This document shows positions 33,640 through 42,093 of a stretch of 55,835 bases of DNA, piece by piece; position 1 is the stretch's first letter, and every line of letters starts with the position of its first letter. This stretch comes from Elusimicrobiota bacterium (lineage in GTDB: Bacteria > Elusimicrobiota > Elusimicrobia > Elusimicrobiales > UBA9959). The stretch covers positions 1-55,835 of the forward strand of contig JACQYT010000022.1 in the NCBI GenBank assembly GCA_016208085.1, given 5' to 3'. The position numbers and the translations under genes were made by a program. Below the pieces are notes generated by a model. That model saw nothing but the letters and a program-made list of their open reading frames with translations, was not told the origin of the DNA and searched no databases.

Positions 33640-34094
33640 GACGTTCCGTTTAAAGACCTCGGGACGGATTTCCTGCTGGTCAACACTGTCCCCATAGCCG
33701 CGCTGCTGGCGCTGATAGTCTTTCTTTGGCTTACCCGCGTCCTGGACTGGCGGTTCGCCCGCCTGCTGGTGATAACGGCGGCACTGGGCAATACGGTCTA
33801 TCTCGGTTTCCCCGTCGTTTCCATGCGCCTCGGGGAGCAGGCCCTCGGCTATGCGGCCGTGGCCTCGTCGGTGCAGAGCATCCTGATCTTCACGCTGGGA
33901 TTTTTGCTGATAAACGTGATATGCGAGGGGAGCTGCCCCGTGAAGGCCGGCTTCAGGCGTCTGGTCCTGCGCAACTTCGTGTTGTGGGCTTCCGTTTCGA
34001 TGCGGACCTCGTCTCGCAGTCCATAGTGTTCACCACTCTTATCTTCTTCCCCCTCCTCTACCTCTACGATTGGGCCATGCTGCTGCTCCTGTAA
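33640..34094 (+). pseudogene. AEC-family (auxin efflux carrier) transporter remnant
   Basis: Two frames carry pieces of one transporter. The first (about 33640-34000) reads LLVNTVPIAALLALIVFLWL, then ITAALGNTVYLGFPVVSMRL, a typical AEC block with the NT/GFP signature, and SILIFTLGFLLINV. The sequence then shifts frame, and FDADLVSQSIVFTTLIFFPL followed by YLYDWAMLLLL matches the end of AEC proteins. The first helices and the middle of the protein are missing. The 5' break coincides with the end of the AT-richer island, so that insertion may have destroyed the gene. Confidence 0.8.
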
Positions 34095-34182
34095 GGAGCC
34101 CTGAAATTAAATTTTGCACGTGAGTGGGGCTGCGGCAAAAAAGATATAATAAACAGCAGCGGAACGGCGGACATTTACGACT

Positions 34183-35496
34183 ATGGACAGGATATTCAAC
34201 TGGGTCAAAAGGGAAAGAAATTACGTATTCCTTTTGCTGTTCGCGGGCCTGGTCATACGGATCTTTTACGTGTGGCTGGCCGGCGGCGTCCTGCCGTGGA
34301 CAGATATGCAGAGATATGACGAGGCCCGCCTGGCCATCCTTCACGGGCAGAAATACGCGGCGGACTGGCCGCCGCTCTACCCGCTGTTCCTGGCGGCGGT
34401 ATCGTTCCTGTTCGGGGAAAGCCATCTGCCGCTGTATATCGCCCAGGCCGTCCTCTCCGCGCTGACCTGCCTTTTTATATATCTCATCGCGGACAGGACC
34501 TTTGGCAAAACCGCCGGCCTGCTCTCGCTGGTTATTTCGTGTTTTTACGTGGATATGGTCTGGTATCCGGCCGTCCTGCTGGCTGAAACCCTCGGCCTCC
34601 TCCTACTGTGCGCCGTGGTATACCTGCTGCTGGACCGGCGCTCCCCCGTCCTGGCCGGGATATTGTTCGGCCTGACCTGCCTTACGAAGGGCGTCTATCT
34701 GATAACCTTCCCCGGGCTGCTGCTGTGGCTCATGCTCAGGCCGGGCAAAAAGGAGGCTGCCGCGGCCGTCTTGAAGTTCACGGCTTTCACTTTCCTGACC
34801 ATCGCCCCGTGGACCGTCAGGAATTATTACGAATACAAAGGTTTCGTGCTGCTCGCTCCGCAGGACGGGCCTTCGATCTTCCTAGGCCATAACCCGTCAG
34901 CCACCGGCGGCGCCGACTTCTTCTTTGTCAACAAGGATTACGGCAAGTGGTTCACGGACGATTCTATATCCGTGGTGGAAAAAGGGCGCATAGCAAAGAA
35001 AATGGCGCTGGAGTATGCGCTCAGCCACCCGCTCAGGGAAGCCCAGCTTTTCTTCCTAAAGCTTTCCAAATACTGGTCGCTGAGGACTCATTTTGATATT
35101 AACAACGGCCCCTATCCGCTGAAAACGCCTTTCTTTTTCCTGAGCATCATAACGCATATTTTTCTTTTCCCGGCTTGTTTCCTGGGCGCGGTCTTCTCTT
35201 TAAAGGATAAAAACGCCTTTATCTCCACCATTATCATATCCGTCAACACGCTGGCGTTCACGACGCTGTTCTTCGCCTCCGGCCGGATGCGCTACCAGCT
35301 TGCGCCGTTCATAATAATTCTGGCCTCTTACGGCTTGCGCATATTGCCGGAGATCGCCGGCAAGCTCAGGGGGCCGGCCGCGGGGGGCATTTCAAAGAAG
35401 CTTGCGGCGGCAGCGGCGCTGACCTTCCTGCTGTACGCCAATTTTATCTATCAGGTAATAGAGAAGCACAAGGATATCGCAAACAGGTTTCAGTAG
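34183..35496 (+). CDS. GT39/PMT-like membrane glycosyltransferase
   Basis: The 437-residue protein has about ten membrane helices. An acidic loop after the first helix (LPWTDMQRYDEARLAI) and the following WPPLYPLFLAAVSFLFG mark it as a PMT_2/GT39-like enzyme, in which such a loop residue is catalytic. PWTVRNYYEYKGFVLLAP is also typical of this group. It is expected to move a sugar from a polyprenyl phosphate donor to a glycan, lipid or protein outside the inner membrane. No Shine-Dalgarno is visible; TATAAT occurs at 34145, without a fitting -35. Confidence 0.83.
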   Translation: MDRIFNWVKRERNYVFLLLFAGLVIRIFYVWLAGGVLPWTDMQRYDEARLAILHGQKYAADWPPLYPLFLAAVSFLFGESHLPLYIAQAVLSALTCLFIYLIADRTFGKTAGLLSLVISCFYVDMVWYPAVLLAETLGLLLLCAVVYLLLDRRSPVLAGILFGLTCLTKGVYLITFPGLLLWLMLRPGKKEAAAAVLKFTAFTFLTIAPWTVRNYYEYKGFVLLAPQDGPSIFLGHNPSATGGADFFFVNKDYGKWFTDDSISVVEKGRIAKKMALEYALSHPLREAQLFFLKLSKYWSLRTHFDINNGPYPLKTPFFFLSIITHIFLFPACFLGAVFSLKDKNAFISTIIISVNTLAFTTLFFASGRMRYQLAPFIIILASYGLRILPEIAGKLRGPAAGGISKKLAAAAALTFLLYANFIYQVIEKHKDIANRFQ

Positions 35497-35518
35497 CGCT
35501 AATCCGAGTGAACGAGGA

Positions 35519-35543
35519 CCCGAAAATTGCGGCAATTTTCGGG
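35519..35543. repeat. CCCGAAAATTGC palindrome, copy 3
   Basis: CCCGAAAATTGC and GCAATTTTCGGG flank one G, ending 7 nt before the asnB-type ATG. The preceding GTGAACGAGGA matches the GCGAACGAGCA flank of other copies. No ribosome binding site lies between it and the start codon. Confidence 0.8.
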
Positions 35544-35550
35544 CTAAACC

Positions 35551-37443
35551 ATGTGCGGAATTTGCGGCATATACAATTTTGACGGCCGGCCGGCGGACCA
35601 AGCCCTGCTGAAAAGGATGTGCGACCTGATGCGTCACCGGGGCCCCGACGCCGAAGGTCTCTATCTGAACGGCAGCATCGGGCTGGGCATGCGCCGCCTT
35701 TCGATAATAGACCTTAAGACCGGGGACCAACCCGTTTATAACGAAGATAAAAACCTCGCCGTAGTGATGAACGGGGAAATATACAACTATATTGAATTGC
35801 GCCGGACCCTGCTGGAAAAGGGGCATCGTTTTTCCACCACTTCCGACACGGAAGTGATCATTCACCTTTTTGAGGAGTACGGCGAAGCCTCCTTCGCTAT
35901 GCTGAACGGGTTTTTCGCTTTTTCCATTTATAATTCGCGCACGCGGGAACTTTATGTCGTAAGGGACCGGTGGGGCATTAAGCCGCTCTACTTCTCCAGT
36001 GAAGGCTCAGGGCTCGTGTTCGGGTCGGAAATCAAGGTTTTCAAGGCGCTGAACCGTTCCTTCGCGCTGGACCACGCCGCTCTCTGGGATTATTTCAGCT
36101 ACGGCTATCTGCCTGCTGCGGAAACGATGCTGGCCGGCGTAACGCTTTTGGCGCAGGGCTGCTATTTTAAAGTTTCCGCCTCCGGCGCGGCGGCCGTCAA
36201 ACGCTACCATCAGTTCGAACGCAAGCCGGAATGGGCGAACCTGTCCCCGGAAGACGCCAGGGAGATCTTCTTTAAGAAAGCGGAGAACGCGGTAAAGATC
36301 TCGCTCAGGAGCGACGTGCCGGTGGGGCTGTTCCTGAGCGGAGGCCTGGATTCCAATATCCTGCTGTACGAGGCCCGCAAGCACATGCCGGGGTTGATAT
36401 CTTCCTATACCGTCGGCTTCGAAGGCTCCTCTTTCGATGAATCGGCGCTGGTCAGGAAACTGGCGGACGAGTACAGGCTCAAAGCGACTTTCCTTACCTT
36501 AACGCCGGACTGGATCAAGGCCAACTTCTCCCGGATCTCCTGTTTTCACGATTCACTGGCGGTAACCCCGTCGCTGCTGCCGCTGGAACTGCTTAGCGAA
36601 ACCGCGGCGAAAAGCCTTAAGGTGGCGCTTAGTGGCTCCGGCGGCGACGAATTGATGCTGGGCTACCCCACCTACCAGGCGGATATCCTGTGGCGCTGGT
36701 TCAGCCGCCTCCCGGCAGTCGTAAAAAAAGCCTTCGCCGCGTCGGCGGAGCTGGTCCCGCACCAGCCGGGCAGGCTCCCGTTAGACTATAAGCTCAAAAA
36801 ATTCGCGGAAGGCCTCTTCTTCCATTTTGAAAAAGCCCACTATTCCTGGCGCACCATTCTAAGCGAGCGGGAAAAGGATTCCCTGCTGTCCCCGGACATT
36901 TTCCCGACCCCCCGCCGCGACAGCGCGCAGGCGTACGAGCAAGCCTTTGCCGAAGCGCCGCAGTCCTGGCACCCGCTGGACAGGGCGTCCTTCGCGGACA
37001 TCCATGTGTGGCTCTCGAACATGGGCCACCTCCAGTCCGACACATTCACGATGTGCAATTCGCTGGAGATGCGGCCGCCGCTGCTGGAGAACGAGCTGGC
37101 GGAATTCCTTTTCTCGCTGCCGCGCGAATTTAAAATGCGCGGCATGACGACCAAAGGGTTTTTCAGGTATTGCTATAAAGACAAGATCCCGCCGTATATT
37201 CTCTCGCAGCGGAAAATGGGTTTTCACGTGCCGCTGGCGCAGTGGTTCCGGGGCGAATTAAAGGATTTCGCCTCCGGTTACCTGTTTTCCGGAGGGAACG
37301 CGAACAGGTACTTCAGGCGGGAAGAGCTGGAGAGCATCTTCCGGGAGCATTTGGACCTGGGCGCCGATAACAGTTTCAAGATATTTAGTATAATCTGTTT
37401 TTTAGAATGGACAAAACAGTATAAAGGCATGGTAAAACTATGA
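35551..37443 (+). CDS. asnB: Glutamine-hydrolysing asparagine-synthetase-like amidotransferase
   Basis: The 630-residue protein has an N-terminal glutaminase domain with the nucleophile Cys2 (MCGICGIYNFDG), RHRGPDAEG, RRLSIIDL and NGEIYNYIELR. The synthetase domain has the PP-loop VGLFLSGGLDSNILLYEA and ALSGSGGDELMLGYP. It makes an amide from a carboxylate with ATP and glutamine. In surface-glycan clusters such AsnB relatives often amidate uronic acids or peptides instead of aspartate, so a modified sugar is a likely target. The next gene overlaps its stop by 4 nt (ATGA). Confidence 0.93.
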   Translation: MCGICGIYNFDGRPADQALLKRMCDLMRHRGPDAEGLYLNGSIGLGMRRLSIIDLKTGDQPVYNEDKNLAVVMNGEIYNYIELRRTLLEKGHRFSTTSDTEVIIHLFEEYGEASFAMLNGFFAFSIYNSRTRELYVVRDRWGIKPLYFSSEGSGLVFGSEIKVFKALNRSFALDHAALWDYFSYGYLPAAETMLAGVTLLAQGCYFKVSASGAAAVKRYHQFERKPEWANLSPEDAREIFFKKAENAVKISLRSDVPVGLFLSGGLDSNILLYEARKHMPGLISSYTVGFEGSSFDESALVRKLADEYRLKATFLTLTPDWIKANFSRISCFHDSLAVTPSLLPLELLSETAAKSLKVALSGSGGDELMLGYPTYQADILWRWFSRLPAVVKKAFAASAELVPHQPGRLPLDYKLKKFAEGLFFHFEKAHYSWRTILSEREKDSLLSPDIFPTPRRDSAQAYEQAFAEAPQSWHPLDRASFADIHVWLSNMGHLQSDTFTMCNSLEMRPPLLENELAEFLFSLPREFKMRGMTTKGFFRYCYKDKIPPYILSQRKMGFHVPLAQWFRGELKDFASGYLFSGGNANRYFRREELESIFREHLDLGADNSFKIFSIICFLEWTKQYKGMVKL

Positions 37444-38399
37444 AACTGATCGTGCAGATCCCGTGTTACAATGAGGAAGAATTTCTGGCTGCGGCCATAA
37501 ACGATATTCCGGAACGAATTGAGGGAGTGAGCAGCATAGACGTCATCGTGATAGATGACGGCAGCAACGACAGGACGGTCGAAGTCGCGCGGGCGCATCC
37601 CAGGGTGAAAAAAGTCGTCCAGCTGCCGTACCACCAGGGGCTGGCCGCGGCGTTCCGGGCCGGGATAGAGGCCGCGCTGGACATGCAAGCGGACATCGTG
37701 GTCAACACGGACGCGGACAACCAATATCCCGGCAGGGAAATACCGACGCTGATAAAACCGATAATAGAGAACCAGGCTGAATTCATCATCGGCTGCAGGG
37801 ACATAGACAAGATAAAACATTTTTCCTGTTTTAAAAAGTTCGCGCAGAAGATGGGAAGCAGGGTCGTTTCCTCCATCTGCGGCCGGCAGATACCGGATGT
37901 CACCTCGGGGTTCCGGGCGTTCAACAGGAGCTGCGCGCTCTGGATAGACGTGATAGCCAGCCATTATACTTACACCCTGGAAACGCTTGTCCGGCTTTCC
38001 AGCCAGAAAGTGCGGATGGCGCACATAACGATAACAGCCAACCCCCCGGTCCGCGGCTCCCGGCTGATGGGCAGCGCCTTTGAATACATCGTAAGGTCCC
38101 TGGTGGATATCCTGACGCTTTTATATATCTACTCGCCGCTCAGGGTGTTCATCTTCCTGGCCGCTTTTTTCGGCCTACCGGGACTGTTCCTGATAGCCAG
38201 GTTCGTTTATTATTATTTCATGGTCTCCGTGCAGCAGAACCTTCCAACCGGCTATGAACAGTCGCTGACGATAGGCGTCGGTCTGCTGATAATCGGTTTT
38301 TTCATGCTGCTGATGGGTGTCATTTCAAACCTTATCCATACCAATCGGAAAATACTTGAAAGGATACTTTTCCAGCTGCACAAGAAAAACCGCATATAA
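37440..38399 (+). CDS. GT2 glycosyltransferase with C-terminal membrane helices
   Basis: The 319-residue protein has a GT-A domain (LIVQIPCYNEEEFLAAAI, then VIVIDDGSNDRTVEVA, VNTDADNQYPG, SGFRAFNRSCALWI) and two C-terminal membrane helices (RVFIFLAAFFGLPGLFLIAR and SLTIGVGLLIIGFFMLLMGV). This is the architecture of the GtrB/DPM1-like group that loads sugars onto undecaprenyl phosphate, supplying GT-C enzymes. The ATGA overlap with the AsnB-type gene suggests that they act on the same sugar path. Confidence 0.92.
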   Translation: MKLIVQIPCYNEEEFLAAAINDIPERIEGVSSIDVIVIDDGSNDRTVEVARAHPRVKKVVQLPYHQGLAAAFRAGIEAALDMQADIVVNTDADNQYPGREIPTLIKPIIENQAEFIIGCRDIDKIKHFSCFKKFAQKMGSRVVSSICGRQIPDVTSGFRAFNRSCALWIDVIASHYTYTLETLVRLSSQKVRMAHITITANPPVRGSRLMGSAFEYIVRSLVDILTLLYIYSPLRVFIFLAAFFGLPGLFLIARFVYYYFMVSVQQNLPTGYEQSLTIGVGLLIIGFFMLLMGVISNLIHTNRKILERILFQLHKKNRI

Positions 38400-38400
38400 T

Positions 38401-38566
38401 TTTTTCTAGTTCTTTCCTGACCAGCGATGCAAAATTTTACAGGCGTTTATTGGTAAAATCTATGGACCCAAAGCTGGTAAATAAGCGAACGAGTACCCGA
38501 AAATTGCATGGACATTTTTATCTATACTGCTATCAATGAAAAACGATTTTAATTGCAATTTTCGGG
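38401..38566 (+). repeat. Dispersed repeat with palindromic end, copy split by 47 bp
   Basis: Bases 38411-38507 match 54851-54946 with about ten substitutions over ~97 bp. Shared blocks are TCTTTCCTGACC, GATGCAAAATTTTACAG, CGTTTATTGGT and AAGCGAACGAG. Both end in the CCCGAAAATTGC palindrome arm. In this copy the arms (38496-38507 and 38555-38566) are separated by 47 extra bases that carry the ATG of the next gene. The right arm encodes residues NCNFR of that protein. Confidence 0.85.
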
Positions 38567-39897
38567 ATAAAACGCTGCTCTGGCTGGCCGCGATCATAAT
38601 CGCCCAGCACCTGCTCTTCCTGGCTTTTTTCCCCCCAATCCTGGAACCGGACTCCGTTTCCTATATTTCTCTCGGCCGGCAGCTGGCCGACACTTTCAGT
38701 TTTGAATCCGGAAGACGGCTGCCGGGTTATCCGGCGCTGCTGGCGCTGTGCTACGGCCTTTTCGGGCAAAGCCAGATGCCCGTCGTAATATTCCAGCATC
38801 TCCTTGGGCTGGCCATCTATTTCATGTTCCTGCCGCTGGTTCCGGGAAGACGGGCGAAGATATTTTTTTCGAGCTTCGTTTTCTGCGATATTCTTTTCAC
38901 CAGCTATCAGCACGCGCTGCTGCCGGAAACGGTCTTCGCGTTCCTGCTGTGCGCGGCGGGCTTTGAGTTCCGGAACTACGCAACGACCGGAAAAGGGCTC
39001 CACCTGCTACTTTGCGGGACACTGCTGGCTGCCGGCACATTCATGAAGCCGGTACTGAAGCTTTTCCCCTTCCTGATCCTTCTGCTGCTGCTTGCCGGAC
39101 GCCGAACCACGCGGCAGAAGCTGGCCGCCTCCGCTTTATTTCTCTGTGTTCCGCTGCTCTCCGTCTGGGCGTGGAGCTACAACAACTATCGCCATAAAGG
39201 CGTCTTCGCGCTGCTGCCGTTTGAAAGCGTCCATTATGTCGGCCGTTTCGTCACGCACCTGGAGTTCCCCGAAGGGAGCTTCGCGCGCCGGGCTTTCCTG
39301 GATAAAATAGCGGCTTTCCCGCCATCCATGCCTATAGAGGCCCAAAGAAGGCTGGCCGCCTCCGTGATAGCGGAGCTGAAGCAGGAAAAAAACCTGAACG
39401 ACGGGGAGATAAACGCCGAATTCGTCCGGATAGCGAAATTGAGCATGCTCCGGCATCCTTTCATTTACGCGAAAGAGACCCTTATTGAAGCATTCTATTT
39501 TTTCTTTTCCGCGCATAACCTGTACGCTAAATACGCGCTTAAAGACAGGCTTCTTTTTTCGGTGAAGGACGGCCTGCGGAACAGGCAATACCTGAGCGTC
39601 CTGCTGAAAGTGGGGGTAAGCCTGCACCCGCTTTACTGGCTGATGTTCCTGCTGGCCGTTTATTTTACCGTCTGCAACTGGCGCGCCATTATCTCCGGCT
39701 CCAACCCGCTGCTTAATTACGCTTATGCCGCGATATTCTATATCACCGCGCTGAGCTGCCTGGTCAATGAAGGACTGTCCCGCTACCGGATGCCGCTGCA
39801 GCCTTTCATGATATTGATGGCCACGCTGGCGCTTGAGCGGCTGTTCGCCCGAAAAATTCAGTTGAATTTTTCGGGAAGGCTAAAGGATGAGGGATAA
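38536..39897 (+). CDS. GT39/PMT-like membrane glycosyltransferase
   Basis: The 453-residue polytopic protein has the acidic first loop EPDSVSYISLGRQLADT and RRLPGYPALLALCYGLFG, matching the PMT_2-like pattern of the proteins at 34183 and 44225. AWSYNNYRHKGVFALLPFE is another shared block. It should use a polyprenyl-phosphate sugar on the periplasmic side. Its first seven or so residues (MKNDFNCNFRDK region) come from an insert and arm of the dispersed repeat, and its C-terminus (FARKIQLNFSGRLKDEG) from another palindrome, so both ends are repeat-derived. Confidence 0.82.
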   Translation: MKNDFNCNFRDKTLLWLAAIIIAQHLLFLAFFPPILEPDSVSYISLGRQLADTFSFESGRRLPGYPALLALCYGLFGQSQMPVVIFQHLLGLAIYFMFLPLVPGRRAKIFFSSFVFCDILFTSYQHALLPETVFAFLLCAAGFEFRNYATTGKGLHLLLCGTLLAAGTFMKPVLKLFPFLILLLLLAGRRTTRQKLAASALFLCVPLLSVWAWSYNNYRHKGVFALLPFESVHYVGRFVTHLEFPEGSFARRAFLDKIAAFPPSMPIEAQRRLAASVIAELKQEKNLNDGEINAEFVRIAKLSMLRHPFIYAKETLIEAFYFFFSAHNLYAKYALKDRLLFSVKDGLRNRQYLSVLLKVGVSLHPLYWLMFLLAVYFTVCNWRAIISGSNPLLNYAYAAIFYITALSCLVNEGLSRYRMPLQPFMILMATLALERLFARKIQLNFSGRLKDEG

Positions 39898-39922
39898 AGG
39901 CTAAAGGGCGCAAAGAGGAGAC
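39848..39922 (+). repeat. Variant palindrome plus degenerate AAGG-type units
   Basis: CCCGAAAAATTCA and TGAATTTTTCGGG form a perfect 13-bp stem with a GT loop at 39848-39875, inside the end of the GT39-like gene. It is followed by units such as AAGGCTAAAGGATGAGGGAT and AAAGGCTAAAGGG to 39922, which include the stop codon. This is one arm of the degenerate class, next to the palindrome class. Confidence 0.7.
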
Positions 39923-39930
39923 TTGCCGAA

Positions 39931-41076
39931 GTGAAGATCTGCTATTGGGGCACCTACGACAGCGGCTATCCGAGGAACCGAACCATTATAGCCGGCCTGC
40001 GCAAAAACGGCGCGGAGGTGACGGAACTTAACGAGCCCCTGTGGAAAAGCACGCGGGAAAAACTCAAAAGGGCCTCGGCCTGGTGGAAGAACCCCGGCTT
40101 TCTTTTGCGGTGGCTGGCGATCTATTTCAAACTGGCTTTCAGGTTCCTGCGCGAAAAGGACGTGGACGTTCTCTTTGTGGGGTATTCAGGCCATTTTGAC
40201 ATGTTCGCGGCAAAAATTTTGAGCGCGGCGGCCGGGATCCCGCTGGTTTTTGACGCTTTCCTGTCGTTGTACGAAGCGTTCACCGTGGATAGGTCCACGC
40301 TGGCCCCCGGAGGCTTCAGGGCGAAACTGCTTTATTGCGTGGATAAATATTCTTGCGCGCTGGCCGATGTTGTGCTGCTGGACACGAACGCGCATATAGA
40401 TTATTTCTGCTCGACCTTCAAACTGCCGCGCGAGAAGTTCAGGCGCAGCTTCATCGGCGCCAGCGAAGACGCTTTTCAGCCGGCGCCCCCCGGCCCCGGG
40501 AAAAAGCCGTTCCTGGTCCTGCATTTCGGCCGGTACATCCCGCTGCACGGCCTTAAGCACATCGTGCGGGCGGCCAAGAAGCTGGAAGCCGGGCAGGACA
40601 TCCTTTTCCGCTTCATCGGCTCCGGGGAGGAATTTGAACCAACCTTGAAGCTGGCCGTGGAATTGGGCCTGCGGAGGACGGAATTTATCCGGTTTCTTGA
40701 GCCGCCGGAACTGATAAAGCATATAGCGGAAGCTGACCTCTGCCTGGGCGTATTCGGGGAAACGGCTAAAGCCGCGCGCGTAATACCGAACAAGGTCTAC
40801 GAGGCGATGGCGATGGGCAGGCCGGTGCTGACCGGCAGGTCCCCGGCGGCCGCCGAACTGCTGACCGACGGGGAGGACTGCCTGCTTTGCGCCATGGCCG
40901 ACCCGGACGCGCTAGCCGCTTCGATACTGCGTCTGAAGAACGACGACGGGCTGCGCCTCAAAATAGCGGAAAACGGGCACAGACTTTTCAAAGAAAAAGC
41001 CTCCGCCGCGGCGCTGGGAAAAGAGATAATAGAGATGCTGGGAACGGGCGAAAACGGAAAAACATTTTTAAGATAG
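39931..41076 (+). CDS. GT4-family glycosyltransferase
   Basis: The 381-residue protein starts MKICYWGTYDSGYPRNRTII from a GTG codon, with AGAGGAG about 10 nt upstream. Its GT-B C-terminal half carries FLVLHFGRYIPLHGLKHIV, RFIGSGEEFEP and the E-x7-E-like donor site VIPNKVYEAMAMGRPVLTG. GT4 enzymes use nucleotide sugars in the cytoplasm to extend a glycan on the lipid carrier. The specific sugar cannot be predicted. It opens a four-gene run of epimerase, methyltransferase and FAD protein genes. Confidence 0.9.
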   Translation: MKICYWGTYDSGYPRNRTIIAGLRKNGAEVTELNEPLWKSTREKLKRASAWWKNPGFLLRWLAIYFKLAFRFLREKDVDVLFVGYSGHFDMFAAKILSAAAGIPLVFDAFLSLYEAFTVDRSTLAPGGFRAKLLYCVDKYSCALADVVLLDTNAHIDYFCSTFKLPREKFRRSFIGASEDAFQPAPPGPGKKPFLVLHFGRYIPLHGLKHIVRAAKKLEAGQDILFRFIGSGEEFEPTLKLAVELGLRRTEFIRFLEPPELIKHIAEADLCLGVFGETAKAARVIPNKVYEAMAMGRPVLTGRSPAAAELLTDGEDCLLCAMADPDALAASILRLKNDDGLRLKIAENGHRLFKEKASAAALGKEIIEMLGTGENGKTFLR

Positions 41077-41094
41077 AGAACGGAGGCCGAATTT

Positions 41095-42090
41095 ATGGGA
41101 AAATGTCTTGTCACCGGCGGGGCCGGGTTTATCGGCTCCCATGTCGCGCAGGAGCTTATTGACTCCGGCCGCCAGGCAGTGATCCTGGACGACCTGAGCG
41201 GCGGCTGCGCCGATAATGTTCCGGCCGGAGCTGTCTTCATAAAAGGCAGCATCCTCGATACGGCGCTGGTCGGCAAAATCTTCGCGGAGCATGGCATAGA
41301 ATATGTTTTTCACCTGGCCGCGTACGCCGCTGAAGGCCTGAGCCATTTCATAAAAAAATTCAATTACGAGAACAACCTGATCGGAAGCGCGAATCTGATC
41401 AACGCGTCCGTCAACTACGGCGTGAAATGCTTCGTCTTCACCTCCTCTATCGCGGTCTACGGCGAGAACCAGCTGCCGATGACGGAAGACCTGGTCCCCC
41501 TTCCGGAGGATCCTTACGGTATAGCGAAGCTGGCCGTGGAGCAGGATCTGAAAGCCTCAAAAAGGATGTTCGGTCTGGATTACGTTATTTTCCGTCCGCA
41601 CAATGTTTATGGTGAAAGGCAGAACATAGGCGACCGCTACAGGAACGTCGCCGGCATCTTCATGAACCAGATCCTACTGGGCGCCCCGCTGACGATCTTC
41701 GGCGACGGCACGCAGACCAGGGCTTTCACTTACATTAAGGATGTTTCGCCGCTTATCGCCGCTTCGGCGTTCATGCCCGACGTTTACAACGAAGCGTTCA
41801 ATATAGGGGCGGATCGGCATTCCACCGTGAACGAGCTGGCCAGGCATGTCCGCGAAGCCATGTCGGCCCCAGATCACCCGGTCAGCCACCTGCCGGAGCG
41901 CAAGGAAGTGAAACACGCCTTTTCCTCGCATGACAAGCTTAACAAAGCGTTCGGCTACCAGCCAAAATATTCCCTCGCCCAGGGGATAAAAGCGATGGCC
42001 GAATGGGCTAAAACTTCCGGCAGCAGGGCCGGCGGCAGTTTTGATAACATAGAAATAAGGAAGAACCTGCCCCCGAGCTGGGCAAAATAA
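41095..42090 (+). CDS. NAD-dependent nucleotide-sugar epimerase (GalE-like)
   Basis: The 331-residue extended SDR protein has CLVTGGAGFIGSHVAQELID at the N-terminus, HLAAYAAEGLSHFIKKFN, the catalytic Ser-Ser-Ile region FTSSIAVYGENQLPM and PYGIAKLAVEQ with Tyr and Lys. FRPHNVYGERQNIGDRYRN fits UDP-glucose-4-epimerase-like proteins. It would supply a 4-epimerised sugar such as UDP-Gal or UDP-GalNAc. GGAGG stands 8 nt before the ATG. The pairing with the FAD mutase-like gene at 42860 would fit a UDP-galactofuranose route. Confidence 0.92.
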   Translation: MGKCLVTGGAGFIGSHVAQELIDSGRQAVILDDLSGGCADNVPAGAVFIKGSILDTALVGKIFAEHGIEYVFHLAAYAAEGLSHFIKKFNYENNLIGSANLINASVNYGVKCFVFTSSIAVYGENQLPMTEDLVPLPEDPYGIAKLAVEQDLKASKRMFGLDYVIFRPHNVYGERQNIGDRYRNVAGIFMNQILLGAPLTIFGDGTQTRAFTYIKDVSPLIAASAFMPDVYNEAFNIGADRHSTVNELARHVREAMSAPDHPVSHLPERKEVKHAFSSHDKLNKAFGYQPKYSLAQGIKAMAEWAKTSGSRAGGSFDNIEIRKNLPPSWAK

Positions 42091-42093
42091 ACC

